Shown here: positions 50,034 to 58,917 of the stretch, in pieces
How the letters are laid out: every line of letters starts with the position of its first letter
Position numbering within the stretch: the stretch's first letter is position 1
NCBI RefSeq assembly: GCF_011420305.2
Contig: NZ_CP061769.1
Location: 3,583,001-3,647,000, forward strand
From: Nocardioides ochotonae
GTDB taxonomy: Bacteria > Actinomycetota > Actinomycetes > Propionibacteriales > Nocardioidaceae
Direction of reading: 5' to 3'
Length of the DNA stretch: 64,000 nucleotides
Translations under genes and position numbers: made by a program
The notes under the pieces: model-generated
Database searches by the model: none
Seen by the model: the letters and a program-made list of their open reading frames with translations, nothing else
Told to the model about the DNA's origin: nothing

Positions 50034-52874
50034 TCAGCTGCAGCCGGAGGTGCTGCCGCAGCCCTCGCACACGTGGCAGGAGCCGGCGGGGCGCATCTTG
50101 GTGCCGCAGGTGAAGCAGAGCGGCGAGTCGACCGCGGAGCCGGTGATCTTCTCCAGGAGCTCGGCCGAGGTGTGGGCGTCCGCGGGGGCGGGCTTGGCGA
50201 CCGGGACGACCGGGGTCGTCGCGGCGGGCGCATCCTCGATGAGCTCAGCGGCGGCGCCGGTCTCCTCGACCGACTCGTACGAGCCGGTCTCGAGGTGGCG
50301 CTGACGCTCGTCGGCGGAGTAGATGCCCAGCGCAGCGCGCTGCTCGAAGGGCAGGTAGTCCAAGGCCAGGCGACGGAAGATGTAGTCCATGATCGACTGC
50401 GACATCCGCACGTCCGGGTCGTCGGTGAGGCCCGCGGGCTCGAAGCGCAGGTTGGTGAACTTCGAGACGTAGGTCTCCAGCGGGACGCCGTACTGCAGGC
50501 CGATCGAGACCGCGATCGAGAACGCGTCCATCACGCCGGACAGGGTCGAGCCCTGCTTGCCGAGCTTGAGGAAGACCTCGCCGAGCTCGCCGTCGTCGTG
50601 GGCACCCGAGGTCATGTAGCCCTCGGCACCACCGACGGTGAACGACGTGGTGCGCGAGACACGCGACTTGGGCAGGCGCTTACGGGTCGGGGCGTAGACG
50701 ACCTTCTCGACGACCTTGGTCTCGACCTCGGCCGGCTTGGCCTCGGTGCCCTTGTTGTCACCCTTGCCACCGGAGAGCGGCTGGCCGACCTTGCAGTTGT
50801 CGCGGTAGATCGCGGTGGCCTTGAGGCCGAGCTTCCAGGACTGCATGTAGACGTCCTCGATCTCCTCCACGGTCGCCGTCTCCGGCAGGTTGACCGTCTT
50901 GGAGATCGCGCCCGACAGGAACGGCTGGGCCGCCGCCATCATCCGCACGTGGCCCATGGCCTTGAGGGAACGGGCGCCCATCGCGCAGTCGAAGACCTCG
51001 TAGTGCTCGGTCTTGAGACCCGGGGCGTCGATGACGTGGCCGTGCTCGGCGATGTACTCGACGATCGCCTCGATCTGCTCGGGCTGGTAGCCGAGCTTCT
51101 TCAGCGCGCGGGGCACCGTCTGGTTGACGATCTGCATCGAGCCGCCGCCGACGAGCTTCTTGAACTTGACCAGCGAGAAGTCCGGCTCGATGCCGGTGGT
51201 GTCGCAGTCCATCATGAAGCCGATGGTGCCGGTCGGGGCGAGCACCGAGGCCTGCGCGTTGCGGAAGCCGTTGGTCTCCCCGAGCGCGATGACGTCGGCC
51301 CAGGCCTGGGTGGCGAGCTTGTGGACCTGCTCGTCGGCGACGTGCAGCGGGCGCACGGTGTCGTTGGCCGCCTGGTGCTTGCGCATGACCCGCTTGTGGG
51401 CGTCGGCGTTGCGTGCGTAGCCGGCGTACGGGCCGACGATCGCGGCGAGCTCGGCGGAGCGCTTGTAGGAGGTGCCGGTCATCAGCGAGGTGATGGTCGC
51501 GGCCATCGCCCGGCCGCCGTCGGAGTCGTAGCCCAGACCCATCGCCATCAGCAGCGCGCCGAGGTTGGCGTAGCCGATGCCGAGCTGGCGGTAGTCGCGG
51601 GTGGTCTCGCCGATCGACTCGGTCGGGAAGTCCGCGAAGCAGATGGAGATGTCCATCGCGGTGATGATGAACTCCACGGCCTTCGCGAAGAGCTCGCCGT
51701 CGAAGGTGTCGTCGTCCTTGAGGAACTTCAGCAGGTTCAGCGAGGCGAGGTTGCACGAGGAGTTGTCGAGCGACATGTACTCCGAGCACGGGTTGGACGC
51801 GGTGATCCGGCCGGTCTCGGGGTTGGTGTGCCAGTCGTTGATCGTGTCGTCGTACTGCAGACCCGGGTCGGCGCACTCCCAGGCGGCCTTGGAGATCTTG
51901 CGGAACAGCTCACGGGCGTCGACGCGCTCGATGATCTCGCCGGTGGTGCGCGAGCGCAGACCGAAGTCGGTGCCCTCCTCCACGGCGCGCATGAACTCAT
52001 CCGAGACACGGACGGAGTTGTTGGCGTTCTGGTACTGGACCGAGGTGATGTCCTTGCCACCGAGGTCCATGTCGAAGCCGGCGTCGCGCAGCGCGCGGAT
52101 CTTGTCCTCCTCGCGCGCCTTGGTCTCGACGAACTCCTCGATGTCGGGGTGGTCCACGTCGAGCACGACCATCTTGGCGGCGCGACGGGTGGCGCCACCG
52201 GACTTGATCGTGCCGGCGGAGGCGTCGGCACCGCGCATGAAGGAGACCGGACCGGAGGCGGTGCCACCGGAGGAGCGCAGCAGCTCCTTGGAGGAGCGGA
52301 TGCGGGAGATGTTGAGGCCGGCGCCGGAGCCGCCCTTGAAGATGAACCCCTCCTCCTTGTACCAGTTCAGGATCGAGTCCATGGAGTCGTCGACCGAGAG
52401 GATGAAGCAGGCCGAGACCTGCTGGGGCGACTCGGTGCCGACGTTGAACCAGACGGGGCTGTTGAAGGAGAAGTACTGGTGCACGAGCAGCCAGGTGAGC
52501 TCGTGCTCGAAGACCTCGGCGTCCGCCGCGCTGGCGAAGTAGCCGTTCTCGAGGCCGGCCTTGGTGTAGGTGTGCACCACCCGGTCGATGAGCTGCTTGA
52601 GACCGTTCTCGCGGGACTCGGTGCCGACGGCACCACGGAAGTACTTGGTGGTCACGATGGTGGAGGCGTTGACCGACCAGAAGTCGGGGAACTCCACGTC
52701 GCGCTGCTCGAAGACGGTCTCACCGGTGCGCCAGTTCGTCTGGACGACGTCACGACGCTCCCAGTTGATCTCGTCGTAGGGGTGCACGCCTTCGGTGCTG
52801 AACACCCGCTCGACCTTCAGGCCCTTCTTCGCGGCCTTGCGCCCCCTGGTTGCGCTGGTGACCGTCTCCGTCAT
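50034..52874 (-). CDS. nrdJ: Adenosylcobalamin-dependent class II ribonucleotide reductase
   Basis: A 946-aa enzyme reducing ribonucleoside diphosphates, independent of oxygen, with B12 coenzyme. The core has NSPVWFNVG, the substrate-site Cys in VSACFILSVDDSMDSI, the FKGGSGAGLNISRIRSS loop, active-site residues in NPCSEYMSLDNSSCNLASLNL and the PTGTIGFMMDCDTTGIEPD motif. The C-terminus carries a redox/zinc Cys set (CFTCGTKMRPAGSCHVCEGCGSTSGCS). ATG 52874 has an AGAGGAG ribosome site; the frame runs further upstream without homology. nrdR lies 177 bp upstream on the same strand. No B12 riboswitch was recognised in that gap. Confidence 0.97.
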   Translation of the reverse strand: MTETVTSATRGRKAAKKGLKVERVFSTEGVHPYDEINWERRDVVQTNWRTGETVFEQRDVEFPDFWSVNASTIVTTKYFRGAVGTESRENGLKQLIDRVVHTYTKAGLENGYFASAADAEVFEHELTWLLVHQYFSFNSPVWFNVGTESPQQVSACFILSVDDSMDSILNWYKEEGFIFKGGSGAGLNISRIRSSKELLRSSGGTASGPVSFMRGADASAGTIKSGGATRRAAKMVVLDVDHPDIEEFVETKAREEDKIRALRDAGFDMDLGGKDITSVQYQNANNSVRVSDEFMRAVEEGTDFGLRSRTTGEIIERVDARELFRKISKAAWECADPGLQYDDTINDWHTNPETGRITASNPCSEYMSLDNSSCNLASLNLLKFLKDDDTFDGELFAKAVEFIITAMDISICFADFPTESIGETTRDYRQLGIGYANLGALLMAMGLGYDSDGGRAMAATITSLMTGTSYKRSAELAAIVGPYAGYARNADAHKRVMRKHQAANDTVRPLHVADEQVHKLATQAWADVIALGETNGFRNAQASVLAPTGTIGFMMDCDTTGIEPDFSLVKFKKLVGGGSMQIVNQTVPRALKKLGYQPEQIEAIVEYIAEHGHVIDAPGLKTEHYEVFDCAMGARSLKAMGHVRMMAAAQPFLSGAISKTVNLPETATVEEIEDVYMQSWKLGLKATAIYRDNCKVGQPLSGGKGDNKGTEAKPAEVETKVVEKVVYAPTRKRLPKSRVSRTTSFTVGGAEGYMTSGAHDDGELGEVFLKLGKQGSTLSGVMDAFSIAVSIGLQYGVPLETYVSKFTNLRFEPAGLTDDPDVRMSQSIMDYIFRRLALDYLPFEQRAALGIYSADERQRHLETGSYESVEETGAAAELIEDAPAATTPVVPVAKPAPADAHTSAELLEKITGSAVDSPLCFTCGTKMRPAGSCHVCEGCGSTSGCS

Positions 52875-53051
52875 GCCCGTCTCCTCTGATGCGTCGTGGC
52901 TCGTGGTGCGTGGTGTGGTGCTCATGCTGGTGGTGGTGCTCCGGTCCGTGCTCTCACTGTCGATGGTCTCTCCGAGCACCGACAGTGGTGCGGGAAGTTC
53001 GTGGAAGGCCCGGCGCGCAGCTTCCCCACTACGCGCCGGGCTGCTCGTGGG

Positions 53052-53528
53052 TCAGCCCGGCGTGGGTGCGGGGTGACCGGGGCTCCGCTCGGCGCGGAGC
53101 GTGGCGATCTCGGCGGCGAAGTCGTCCGCCGACTCGAAGGCGCGGTAGACACTGGCGAAGCGCAGGTAGGCGACCTCGTCGAGCTCGCGCAGCGGGCCGA
53201 GGATCGCCAGGCCGACCTCGTGGGCCGGGATCTCCGCCTGCCCGGCGAGACGCAGTGCGTCCTCGACGGCTTGGCCGAGGCAGGCGAGCTGGTCCTCGCT
53301 CACCGGGCGGCCCTTGCAGGCCTTGCGGACGCCGGACACCGCCTTGTCCCGCGTGAACGGCTCGCTGGCACCGGAGCGCTTGAGCACCATCAGCTGCATG
53401 AGCTCGACGGTGGAGAAGCGCTTGGCGCAGGAGCCGCAGGTGCGGCGACGCCGGATGGAACCCCCGTCGTCGGCGACCCGGGAGTCGATCACCCGGGTGT
53501 CGGTGTTCCGGCAATAGGGACAGTGCAT
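53052..53528 (-). CDS. nrdR: Transcriptional repressor NrdR
   Basis: A 158-aa global repressor of ribonucleotide reductase genes. The N-terminal zinc ribbon is [17 protein letters not shown]...[14 protein letters not shown], followed by an ATP-cone (about residues 48-138; [32 protein letters not shown]) that senses ATP/dATP, and a Pro-rich end. It binds NrdR boxes at nrd promoters, here probably including its own upstream region (53615-53690). It is encoded immediately upstream of nrdJ and is probably co-transcribed with it. Confidence 0.97.
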   Translation of the reverse strand: MHCPYCRNTDTRVIDSRVADDGGSIRRRRTCGSCAKRFSTVELMQLMVLKRSGASEPFTRDKAVSGVRKACKGRPVSEDQLACLGQAVEDALRLAGQAEIPAHEVGLAILGPLRELDEVAYLRFASVYRAFESADDFAAEIATLRAERSPGHPAPTPG

Positions 53529-53580
53529 CCGGGGCTCCTCTCAGGCGCGCCACGACGGCCCGGGGCGAGGTGCCTCAGGG

Positions 53581-53589
53581 TGTGGATAA
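53581..53589 (-). promoter_or_regulatory. Perfect DnaA box upstream of nrdR
   Basis: TGTGGATAA on the plus strand (TTATCCACA on the minus strand) equals the consensus DnaA box, 52 bp before the nrdR start. Confidence 0.7.
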
Positions 53590-53614
53590 CAGGGGTTCTT
53601 CTGTGTAGAACTCG

Positions 53615-53690
53615 CTCACATCTGTGAGTCTTCCACCGCTGGGCTGTGCACTAGATGTGGATAACTACAGCGCTGTAAGTACTAGATGTA
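53615..53690 (-). promoter_or_regulatory. Phased NrdR-box-like sites with central palindrome
   Basis: Three related sites share an AGATGTG/CACATCT core: CTCACATCTGTGAG (53615-53628, a perfect dyad), CACTAGATGTG (centre 53654) and TACTAGATGTA (centre 53685). The last two are exactly 31 bp apart, the spacing of paired NrdR boxes; the first is about 32 bp away. TACAGCGCTGTA, a perfect 12-bp palindrome, lies between the last two (53666-53677). Match to the 16-bp NrdR consensus is partial, so binding is inferred. Confidence 0.55.
53656..53664 (-). promoter_or_regulatory. Second perfect DnaA box upstream of nrdR
   Basis: TGTGGATAA again, overlapping the middle NrdR-box-like site. With the copy at 53581 it brackets part of the nrdR control region. 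Confidence 0.7.
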
Positions 53691-53897
53691 GGGGTAACCG
53701 TACGCGTGCCACCGACCGTCTGCAAGCCCGCGACGCCCGTTTTCCCCTCCCGGTACGGACCGCTCCGTAACCGCAGGTCAGAGCCCTGTCGCACCGCACT
53801 CGGCACCGACGCCGCCGGGTCGGGGCTGGCAGGAAAGCCCCCGCGCGAACATGCGGGTCGCCGCGCGCCGAGGTCCGTCATCAGCGACAATGACGGC

Positions 53898-54281
53898 GTG
53901 GCAAGCAAGGGCAAGCGGGCAGGTTCGAGGCGGGGCACCAAGAAGGCGCCGACCTGGCGACCACGCCTGCTCGGCCTGGCCGGGTGCGTCACCCTGGCGG
54001 TGGTCGCCTGGGGCTATCTGGTCTACGCCGCGATCGACTTCGGCGCCAGCGCCCGCGGCGGCGACACCGAGGGCTGGTGGCTCCTGGCCCTCGCCTCGAT
54101 GGGCGCCGTGGCGTGCCTGTTCGTCGCGCTCATGCTCATCGCCCGCCTACTGCGCGAGCTCGGCATCACCTCCGACCCGAACACGCCCGACTCCGCCCTC
54201 CCGGCGCCGCACCCCGCTCAACCGGAGCACACCGCCGCCCCACGGGCCACCGCCCCGGGCGGACGGCGCGCGGCGCGCTGA
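53898..54281 (+). CDS. Small two-TM membrane protein
   Basis: A 127-aa protein with a basic N-terminus (SKGKRAGSRRGTKKAPTWRPR), two hydrophobic segments (about residues 27-48 and 62-84) and a Pro/Ala-rich tail. It is widespread next to nrdR/lexA in related actinobacteria and has no known function. GTG 53898 lies six bases after a GACAAT -10 box, so the mRNA is probably leaderless. A strong bidirectional hairpin follows. Confidence 0.65.
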   Translation: MASKGKRAGSRRGTKKAPTWRPRLLGLAGCVTLAVVAWGYLVYAAIDFGASARGGDTEGWWLLALASMGAVACLFVALMLIARLLRELGITSDPNTPDSALPAPHPAQPEHTAAPRATAPGGRRAAR

Positions 54282-54336
54282 GCACCCAGCCCTGACCACC
54301 GGGCACCGGGGATCGGACGCCTCCGCACATGAAACA

Positions 54337-54364
54337 GGGGGCGGGACCTCATGGTCCCGCCCCC
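54337..54364. terminator. Bidirectional terminator between convergent genes
   Basis: A perfect 12-bp stem (54337-54348 with 54353-54364), loop TCAT, lies between the small membrane protein and the LysM gene ends. Confidence 0.75.
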
Positions 54365-54422
54365 CGCTCTTCCCCTGCTCGCCGGTCGGGGTCGAGGCGA
54401 CCGGCGATGTCTGGATGTGGCG

Positions 54423-54770
54423 TCAGCTGGTGGGCACCGCCAGGCGCTGACCGGCGATGAGCATCGGGGACTCGAGGGCGTTGAGCCGCTCGATGTGACG
54501 CATCGCCTCACGCACGTCGCCGTCGTCACTGATCTCCGAGGCGATCTCCCACAGGGTCTGGCCAGTGCCGACCGTGATGACCTCCGTGGGCTCCGCCTGA
54601 CCCTTCTCCGCCGTGGCCATCGAGCCGCCGGCGAGGGCGAACCCCACGGCGAGCAGCACCGCGACGCAGAACCCGAAGATCACCGCGCGACCTCGGCGGG
54701 TGAGTCGCACCGACTGACCGCTCGTCGGGCGAGCGGGGGCGATCGCGATTGCGGGGTGCAGCGTGCTCAT
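54423..54770 (-). CDS. LysM-domain membrane-anchored protein, SOS-associated (YneA-like)
   Basis: A 115-aa protein with one hydrophobic segment (about residues 29-48), then a LysM domain (about 64-113; VITVGTGQTLWEIASEIS... IERLNALESPMLIAGQRL) that binds peptidoglycan. It is divergent from lexA, with three SOS boxes between. This layout resembles YneA of Bacillus and the DivS/Rv2719c group, which delay division after DNA damage, so an SOS-induced division inhibitor is the probable role (inference from position and domain). Confidence 0.82.
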   Translation of the reverse strand: MSTLHPAIAIAPARPTSGQSVRLTRRGRAVIFGFCVAVLLAVGFALAGGSMATAEKGQAEPTEVITVGTGQTLWEIASEISDDGDVREAMRHIERLNALESPMLIAGQRLAVPTS

Positions 54771-54907
54771 GATGGCTCCTGGGGAAGTGCCGGGAAGTGC
54801 AGGAAAGTGCGTCGGCCGCGGATCGCGGCGTCAGAGGATGTCTAACGCCCGCCACCGACAGTCCCGCCGGAACAGGACCAGATCAGCGGTTCGACCAGAC
54901 GTTCGAT

Positions 54908-54921
54908 CGAACATGTGTACG
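54908..54921. promoter_or_regulatory. SOS (LexA) box 1
   Basis: CGAAC-ATGT-GTACG matches the actinobacterial LexA operator CGAAC-N4-GTTCG with one mismatch. It is the box closest to the LysM gene. Confidence 0.65.
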
Positions 54922-54959
54922 ACGTTAGATCAGGTGTTCGAGGAACGCAAGCACCTGAG

Positions 54960-54973
54960 CGAACAAATGTTCG
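54960..54973. promoter_or_regulatory. SOS (LexA) box 2
   Basis: CGAAC-AAAT-GTTCG is a perfect match to the actinobacterial LexA operator. Confidence 0.85.
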
Positions 54974-55020
54974 AGGCACCTCGAGGGTCGAGGTCCGCGA
55001 CCGGCCCGCGACACGCCCTT

Positions 55021-55034
55021 CGAACAGATGTTTG
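55021..55034. promoter_or_regulatory. SOS (LexA) box 3
   Basis: CGAAC-AGAT-GTTTG has one mismatch to the LexA operator and lies about 110 bp before the lexA start. Confidence 0.7.
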
Positions 55035-55142
55035 AACTCTGGGGGTGGGAGTCGCTACGGTGGCCTCACGCCACCGACCCGGGGACGACTACCGGGCGAG
55101 CGGGCACCGACAACCCGGACCACGACCCGAGGGAAGGCACAG

Positions 55143-55865
55143 ATGGCCAAGAAGAAGAGCGACGGGGTCGCTGAGCTCCCCGACGGTCCCGCCGACGCGA
55201 CCGGGCTCACCCCGCGCCAGGTGCGGGTCCTGACCCACATCACCGACTGCATCGAGAAGCGCGGCTACCCGCCGAGCATGCGCGAGATCGGGCAGGCGGT
55301 CGGCCTGACCAGCTCCTCGAGCGTCGCGCACCAGCTGAAGGTCCTCGAGCAGAAGGGCTTCATCAAGCGCGACCCGCACCGCCCGCGCGCCCTCGAGGTG
55401 TTCCTGCCCGAGGTGATGGCCGCACGCAAGGCGATGTCCTCGGGCGAGGGATCCTCGATCGACGAGACCGGCATCGGCGACAGCGTGCCGGCCCCGTCGT
55501 ACGTGCCCGTCGTGGGTCGGATCGCCGCGGGTGGGCCGATCCTGGCCGAGGAGCGGGTCGAGGACGTCTTCCCGCTGCCGCGCCAGCTGGTCGGCGACGG
55601 GCAGCTGTTCCTCCTCGAGGTCTCCGGCGACTCGATGATCGACGCCGCCGTCTGCAACGGCGACTACGTGGTGATCCGCCAGCAGCAGACCGCCAACAAC
55701 GGCGACATGGTGGCCGCGCTCATCGACGGCGAGGCCACGGTGAAGACCTTCCAGCGCAAGGACGGCAAGGTCTGGCTGCTCCCCCACAACGACGCCTACG
55801 AGCCCATCGACGGCACCCACGCATCGATCCTGGGCAAGGTCACCGCGGTCCTGCGCCGGGTCTGA
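55143..55865 (+). CDS. lexA: SOS regulon repressor/autoprotease LexA
   Basis: A 240-aa LexA. The N-terminal winged helix begins [46 protein letters not shown]. The autocleavage site is Ala-Gly in [10 protein letters not shown], the catalytic Ser lies in [11 protein letters not shown] and the Lys in [10 protein letters not shown]. An N-terminal extension of about 20 residues ([20 protein letters not shown]) is normal for actinobacteria. The ATG at 55143 follows GAGGGAAGG. It is autoregulated through the boxes in the divergent promoter. Confidence 0.97.
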   Translation: MAKKKSDGVAELPDGPADATGLTPRQVRVLTHITDCIEKRGYPPSMREIGQAVGLTSSSSVAHQLKVLEQKGFIKRDPHRPRALEVFLPEVMAARKAMSSGEGSSIDETGIGDSVPAPSYVPVVGRIAAGGPILAEERVEDVFPLPRQLVGDGQLFLLEVSGDSMIDAAVCNGDYVVIRQQQTANNGDMVAALIDGEATVKTFQRKDGKVWLLPHNDAYEPIDGTHASILGKVTAVLRRV

Positions 55866-55899
55866 TCCCGGCACGGATCGACGCAGCGCGGCTCTGACC

Positions 55900-55940
55900 G
55901 GGGCTGGCGCGGGGTGACACGCTCACCCCGCGCCAGCCCC
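55900..55940. terminator. Terminator between lexA and the convergent helicase
   Basis: A perfect 18-bp stem (55900-55917 with 55923-55940) and 5-nt loop serve both converging genes. Confidence 0.8.
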
Positions 55941-56001
55941 GTCGCCGTTGCGAGGTCCTCGCTCGTCGCGCACGCGGCGCGATGCCGGCCGGCGGAGCGG
56001 C

Positions 56002-57996
56002 TCAGGCGGAGGGCTTGCCCGCGAGCCGGGCCAGCGCCTGGCGCACGATCCCCGGGTCGGTGGTCGTCCACATCGAGGGCAGGCTGGCCTTGAGGAAGCC
56101 GCCGTAGCGCGCGGTCGCCAGCCTCGGGTCGAGGACCGCGACCACGCCGCGGTCGGAGGTCGTGCGGATCAACCGACCGGCGCCCTGGGCCATCAGCAGC
56201 GCGGCATGGGTGGCGGCGACCTGCATGAACCCGTTGCCGCCGGCCTTGTCGGCCGCCTTCTGCCGCGCCGACATCAGCGGGTCGTCGGGGCGCGGGAACG
56301 GGATCCGGTCGATCAGCACCAGCTGGCAGGTCTCGCCGGGTACGTCGAGGCCCTGCCAGAGCGTCAGCGTGCCGAACAGGCAGGTGTGCGGGTCGGCGAC
56401 GAACTGCTTGGCCAGCTCGGGCAGCTGGGCGTCGCCCTGCGCGAGCGTCGTCAGGTGCGGAAGCCGCTTGCGGACCTCCTCGGCCGCCGCCTCGGCCGCG
56501 CGGCGCGAGGAGAACAGGCCCAGCGCGCGCCCGTCGGCGGCGTCGATCAGCTCCACGATCTCGTCGAGCTGGGCCTTGACCAGCCCGTCGCGTCCCGGCG
56601 GCGGGAGGTGACGCGCGACGTAGAGGATGCCCTGCTGGCCGTAGTCGAACGGCGACCCGACGTCGAGGCCCCGCCAGGGCTGGCCCTCCCCCGGTGCGGC
56701 CGCGGTCGGCGAGCCGTCGATGATCCGCTCGGACGGCTTGAGCCCGACGCTGGTCGCGACCGAGCTGAAGTCGCCTCCGAGCATCAGGGTGGCCGAGGTG
56801 AACACGACGGTCTTCTCGTTGAGCAGCTTGTCGCGCATCTGGCCCCAGACCTGCAGCGGCGCCACACACAGCCGCGGGGGCATCCGCTCGGAGCCCTCGG
56901 TCATCCACAGGACGTCGGAGTCGAGCTCCGCGGCCATCCGCTCCGCGGTCGTGAAGACCTCCTGGAGCGTGCCGCGGGCCTGGGTGCGGCCGGCGTCGGC
57001 CTCCCCGTCGCGGTCCTTGTCCTTGGGGAACGCCGAGATCGCGGCGCGGGCGCTGTCACGGACCAGCACGAGCGCGTCCCCGAGGTCGACCGGGAGCTGC
57101 TCGAGGCGCCCCGGGCGGGCCTCGCCCATCGCGGCGCGCAGTGCGTCGGCGGCGTCGGAGAGGTCGTCGGCCTCGCTGCCGTCGACGTAGCGCTGGGCGC
57201 GCCGGGCGGCCCGCTCCACCTCGGCGGCCCACAGCTCGTCGGTGGCGGCCTGGGTGACCCGCTGGGTCAGCTCGTGGGCCTCGTCGATCACCACGACGTT
57301 GTAGTCGGGGATCATCGGGACGCCCTCGACCGCGTCGATCGCCAGCAGCGAGTGGTTGGTGATGATCAGGTGGGACTTCTGGGCCTTCTCCTTGGCCAGC
57401 TCGGCGAAGCACTCCTGACCGAAGGGGCACTTGGCGGCGCCGAGGCACTCGCGGTGGCTGACGCTGACCTGGCGCCACTCCTTGTCGGTGTGGCGCGGGG
57501 CGTTGTCGCGCTCGCCGCTGCCGCCGTCCTCGGCCTCCTTGTCGGCCCAGGCGCGCAGTTCGAGCACCTTGGCGCCCATGGAGCCCTCGGGCAGCTGCAC
57601 CAGCGCACCCTGGTCGTCCGGCACGCCCTCACGGACCCGGTGGAGACAGGCGTAGTTGGAGCGGCCCTTCAGCACGGCGTACGACGTGTCGACGCCCGGC
57701 TGCCCCTTCAGCGCGGTGGTCAGGCGGGGGATGTCGCGCTCGACGAGCTGGTGCTGCAGCGCCAGCGTCGCGGTGGCGACGACGACCCGCTCGCGGTGCA
57801 GCAGGCTGGGCACGAGGTAGGCCAGCGACTTGCCGGTGCCGGTGCCGGCCTGGACGAGCAGGTGCTGCTCGTCCTCCATCGCCCGACCGACCGCCTCGGC
57901 CATCTGCACCTGTCCGGCGCGCTCGCTGCCGCCGAGCGCACGCACGGCCGTCGCGAGGACGTCGCGGACGGAGGTCTGCTCGACAGTGGAGGACAC
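56002..57996 (-). CDS. dinG: DinG/XPD-type ATP-dependent DNA helicase
   Basis: A 664-aa superfamily 2 helicase. Walker A is LVQAGTGTGKSLAYLVPSLL, the DEAH motif VVVIDEAHELTQRV, and the iron-sulfur Cys set is formed by YACLHRV and RECLGAAKCPFGQECFAEL. Motifs V and VI are LTLWQGLDVPG and QGAGRLIRTTSDRGVVAVLDPR. This iron-sulfur DinG/XPD class unwinds 5'-3' and resolves D-loops, R-loops or G-quadruplexes; in E. coli dinG is LexA-controlled, but no LexA box was noted before this GTG start. Convergent with lexA. Confidence 0.9.
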   Translation of the reverse strand: MSSTVEQTSVRDVLATAVRALGGSERAGQVQMAEAVGRAMEDEQHLLVQAGTGTGKSLAYLVPSLLHRERVVVATATLALQHQLVERDIPRLTTALKGQPGVDTSYAVLKGRSNYACLHRVREGVPDDQGALVQLPEGSMGAKVLELRAWADKEAEDGGSGERDNAPRHTDKEWRQVSVSHRECLGAAKCPFGQECFAELAKEKAQKSHLIITNHSLLAIDAVEGVPMIPDYNVVVIDEAHELTQRVTQAATDELWAAEVERAARRAQRYVDGSEADDLSDAADALRAAMGEARPGRLEQLPVDLGDALVLVRDSARAAISAFPKDKDRDGEADAGRTQARGTLQEVFTTAERMAAELDSDVLWMTEGSERMPPRLCVAPLQVWGQMRDKLLNEKTVVFTSATLMLGGDFSSVATSVGLKPSERIIDGSPTAAAPGEGQPWRGLDVGSPFDYGQQGILYVARHLPPPGRDGLVKAQLDEIVELIDAADGRALGLFSSRRAAEAAAEEVRKRLPHLTTLAQGDAQLPELAKQFVADPHTCLFGTLTLWQGLDVPGETCQLVLIDRIPFPRPDDPLMSARQKAADKAGGNGFMQVAATHAALLMAQGAGRLIRTTSDRGVVAVLDPRLATARYGGFLKASLPSMWTTTDPGIVRQALARLAGKPSA

Positions 57997-58039
57997 CGGA
58001 GAACCCTAACCGCGGCCACCGACGGCGCCGACGGCGTCC

Positions 58040-58795
58040 TCACAACCGTGTGAGCACCGCCGCGACCTGCTCGCCGAACGCCGTGTGCCCCTCGGGCGTG
58101 AGGTGCAGCCCGTCGGGAAGGTAGGGCAGCGCGAGCCCGGCCGTCGAGACGTACGTCGCGCCGTGCCGGGCGGCCAGCCGGGCCAGCAGCGCGTCCACGA
58201 GCCCGGCCTGCTCGGCACGTGTCGGGGCGGGCGGCGGGCCGACCACCACGAGCGGGCGCGCGCCGACCGCCTCGGTCAGGCGCCTGAACCCGGCGACGAT
58301 CTCGACGTCGCCCTGGTCGTGGTCGTTGAGGCCGCCCTCGACCACGACGACCTCCGCACCCGGGTGCGCGCGCAGCGCAGCCGCGGCGCGGGTCGCGAAG
58401 GAGACGTCCCCGCACCCGCTCGCCTCCCGGCTGAAGCCGGAGCCGGAGAACCCCGCCACCCGTACCCGCCCCTCGAGGCGATCGGGCCACGCCGTCGCCG
58501 GGTCCTCGAGCAGCAGTCCGGCGGCGTAGGAGTCGCCGATCACGAGGACCTGGCGTCCCTCGCCGGTGACGATGCCCGCGCGGTCGGTGGCGGCGGCGGC
58601 GAAGCGCTCGCAGCGCCCGACGTTGTCACCGATGGCCTGTCCGGCCACCCATACCGTCGTGGTGGCCCCGACGATGAGGGCGGCGAGCACCGCCGCCACC
58701 CGGCGACGCCGCCAAGGCGACCGTCGGGGCAACCGTTCGGGCGTCGGCGCGACCGACCCACCAGCTGGAGGGGACCCGGCCCCGCGACGTCGCAC
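58040..58795 (-). CDS. Membrane-anchored or secreted SGNH/GDSL hydrolase
   Basis: A 251-aa protein with a basic N-terminus (SPWRRRR) and one hydrophobic segment (AAVLAALIVGATTTVWVA), then an SGNH hydrolase fold. Block I is VLVIGDSYAAGLLLE (Ser nucleophile), block III VVVEGGLNDHDQG (Asn), and block V LPDGLHLTPEGHTAF (Asp and His). Such enzymes are extracellular esterases or acetyl-hydrolases acting on polysaccharide or lipid. GTG 58795 is chosen because a GACAAT -10 box ends six bases before it (leaderless); TTG at 58813 is the alternative. Confidence 0.82.
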   Translation of the reverse strand: MRRRGAGSPPAGGSVAPTPERLPRRSPWRRRRVAAVLAALIVGATTTVWVAGQAIGDNVGRCERFAAAATDRAGIVTGEGRQVLVIGDSYAAGLLLEDPATAWPDRLEGRVRVAGFSGSGFSREASGCGDVSFATRAAAALRAHPGAEVVVVEGGLNDHDQGDVEIVAGFRRLTEAVGARPLVVVGPPPAPTRAEQAGLVDALLARLAARHGATYVSTAGLALPYLPDGLHLTPEGHTAFGEQVAAVLTRL

Positions 58796-58883
58796 CACAC
58801 CATTGTCGGACAACGCGGCGTCCCCGGCACCCCTTTTCGCGTCGGCACGAGGACGCCGTGACCGATCCTCCCCCGACCCAGCA

Positions 58884-58906
58884 CGCCCCGGTGCGTGACC
58901 GGGGCG
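58884..58906 (-). terminator. Terminator hairpin after hflX
   Basis: A 9-bp stem (58884-58892 with 58898-58906) and 5-nt loop lie 12 bp 3' of the hflX stop. Confidence 0.6.
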
Positions 58907-58917
58907 CGCCGAGCCCG

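Noticed and set aside
49791..52889. A 1032-codon open frame opposite nrdJ
   Set aside because: It is a GC-bias shadow of nrdJ: Leu/Val/Gly/Asp-rich text, no domain, and nrdJ is certain.
52875..53051. Possible cobalamin riboswitch before nrdJ
   Set aside because: No B12-box-like sequence and no suitable fold were seen in the 177-bp gap; control through NrdR is sufficient.
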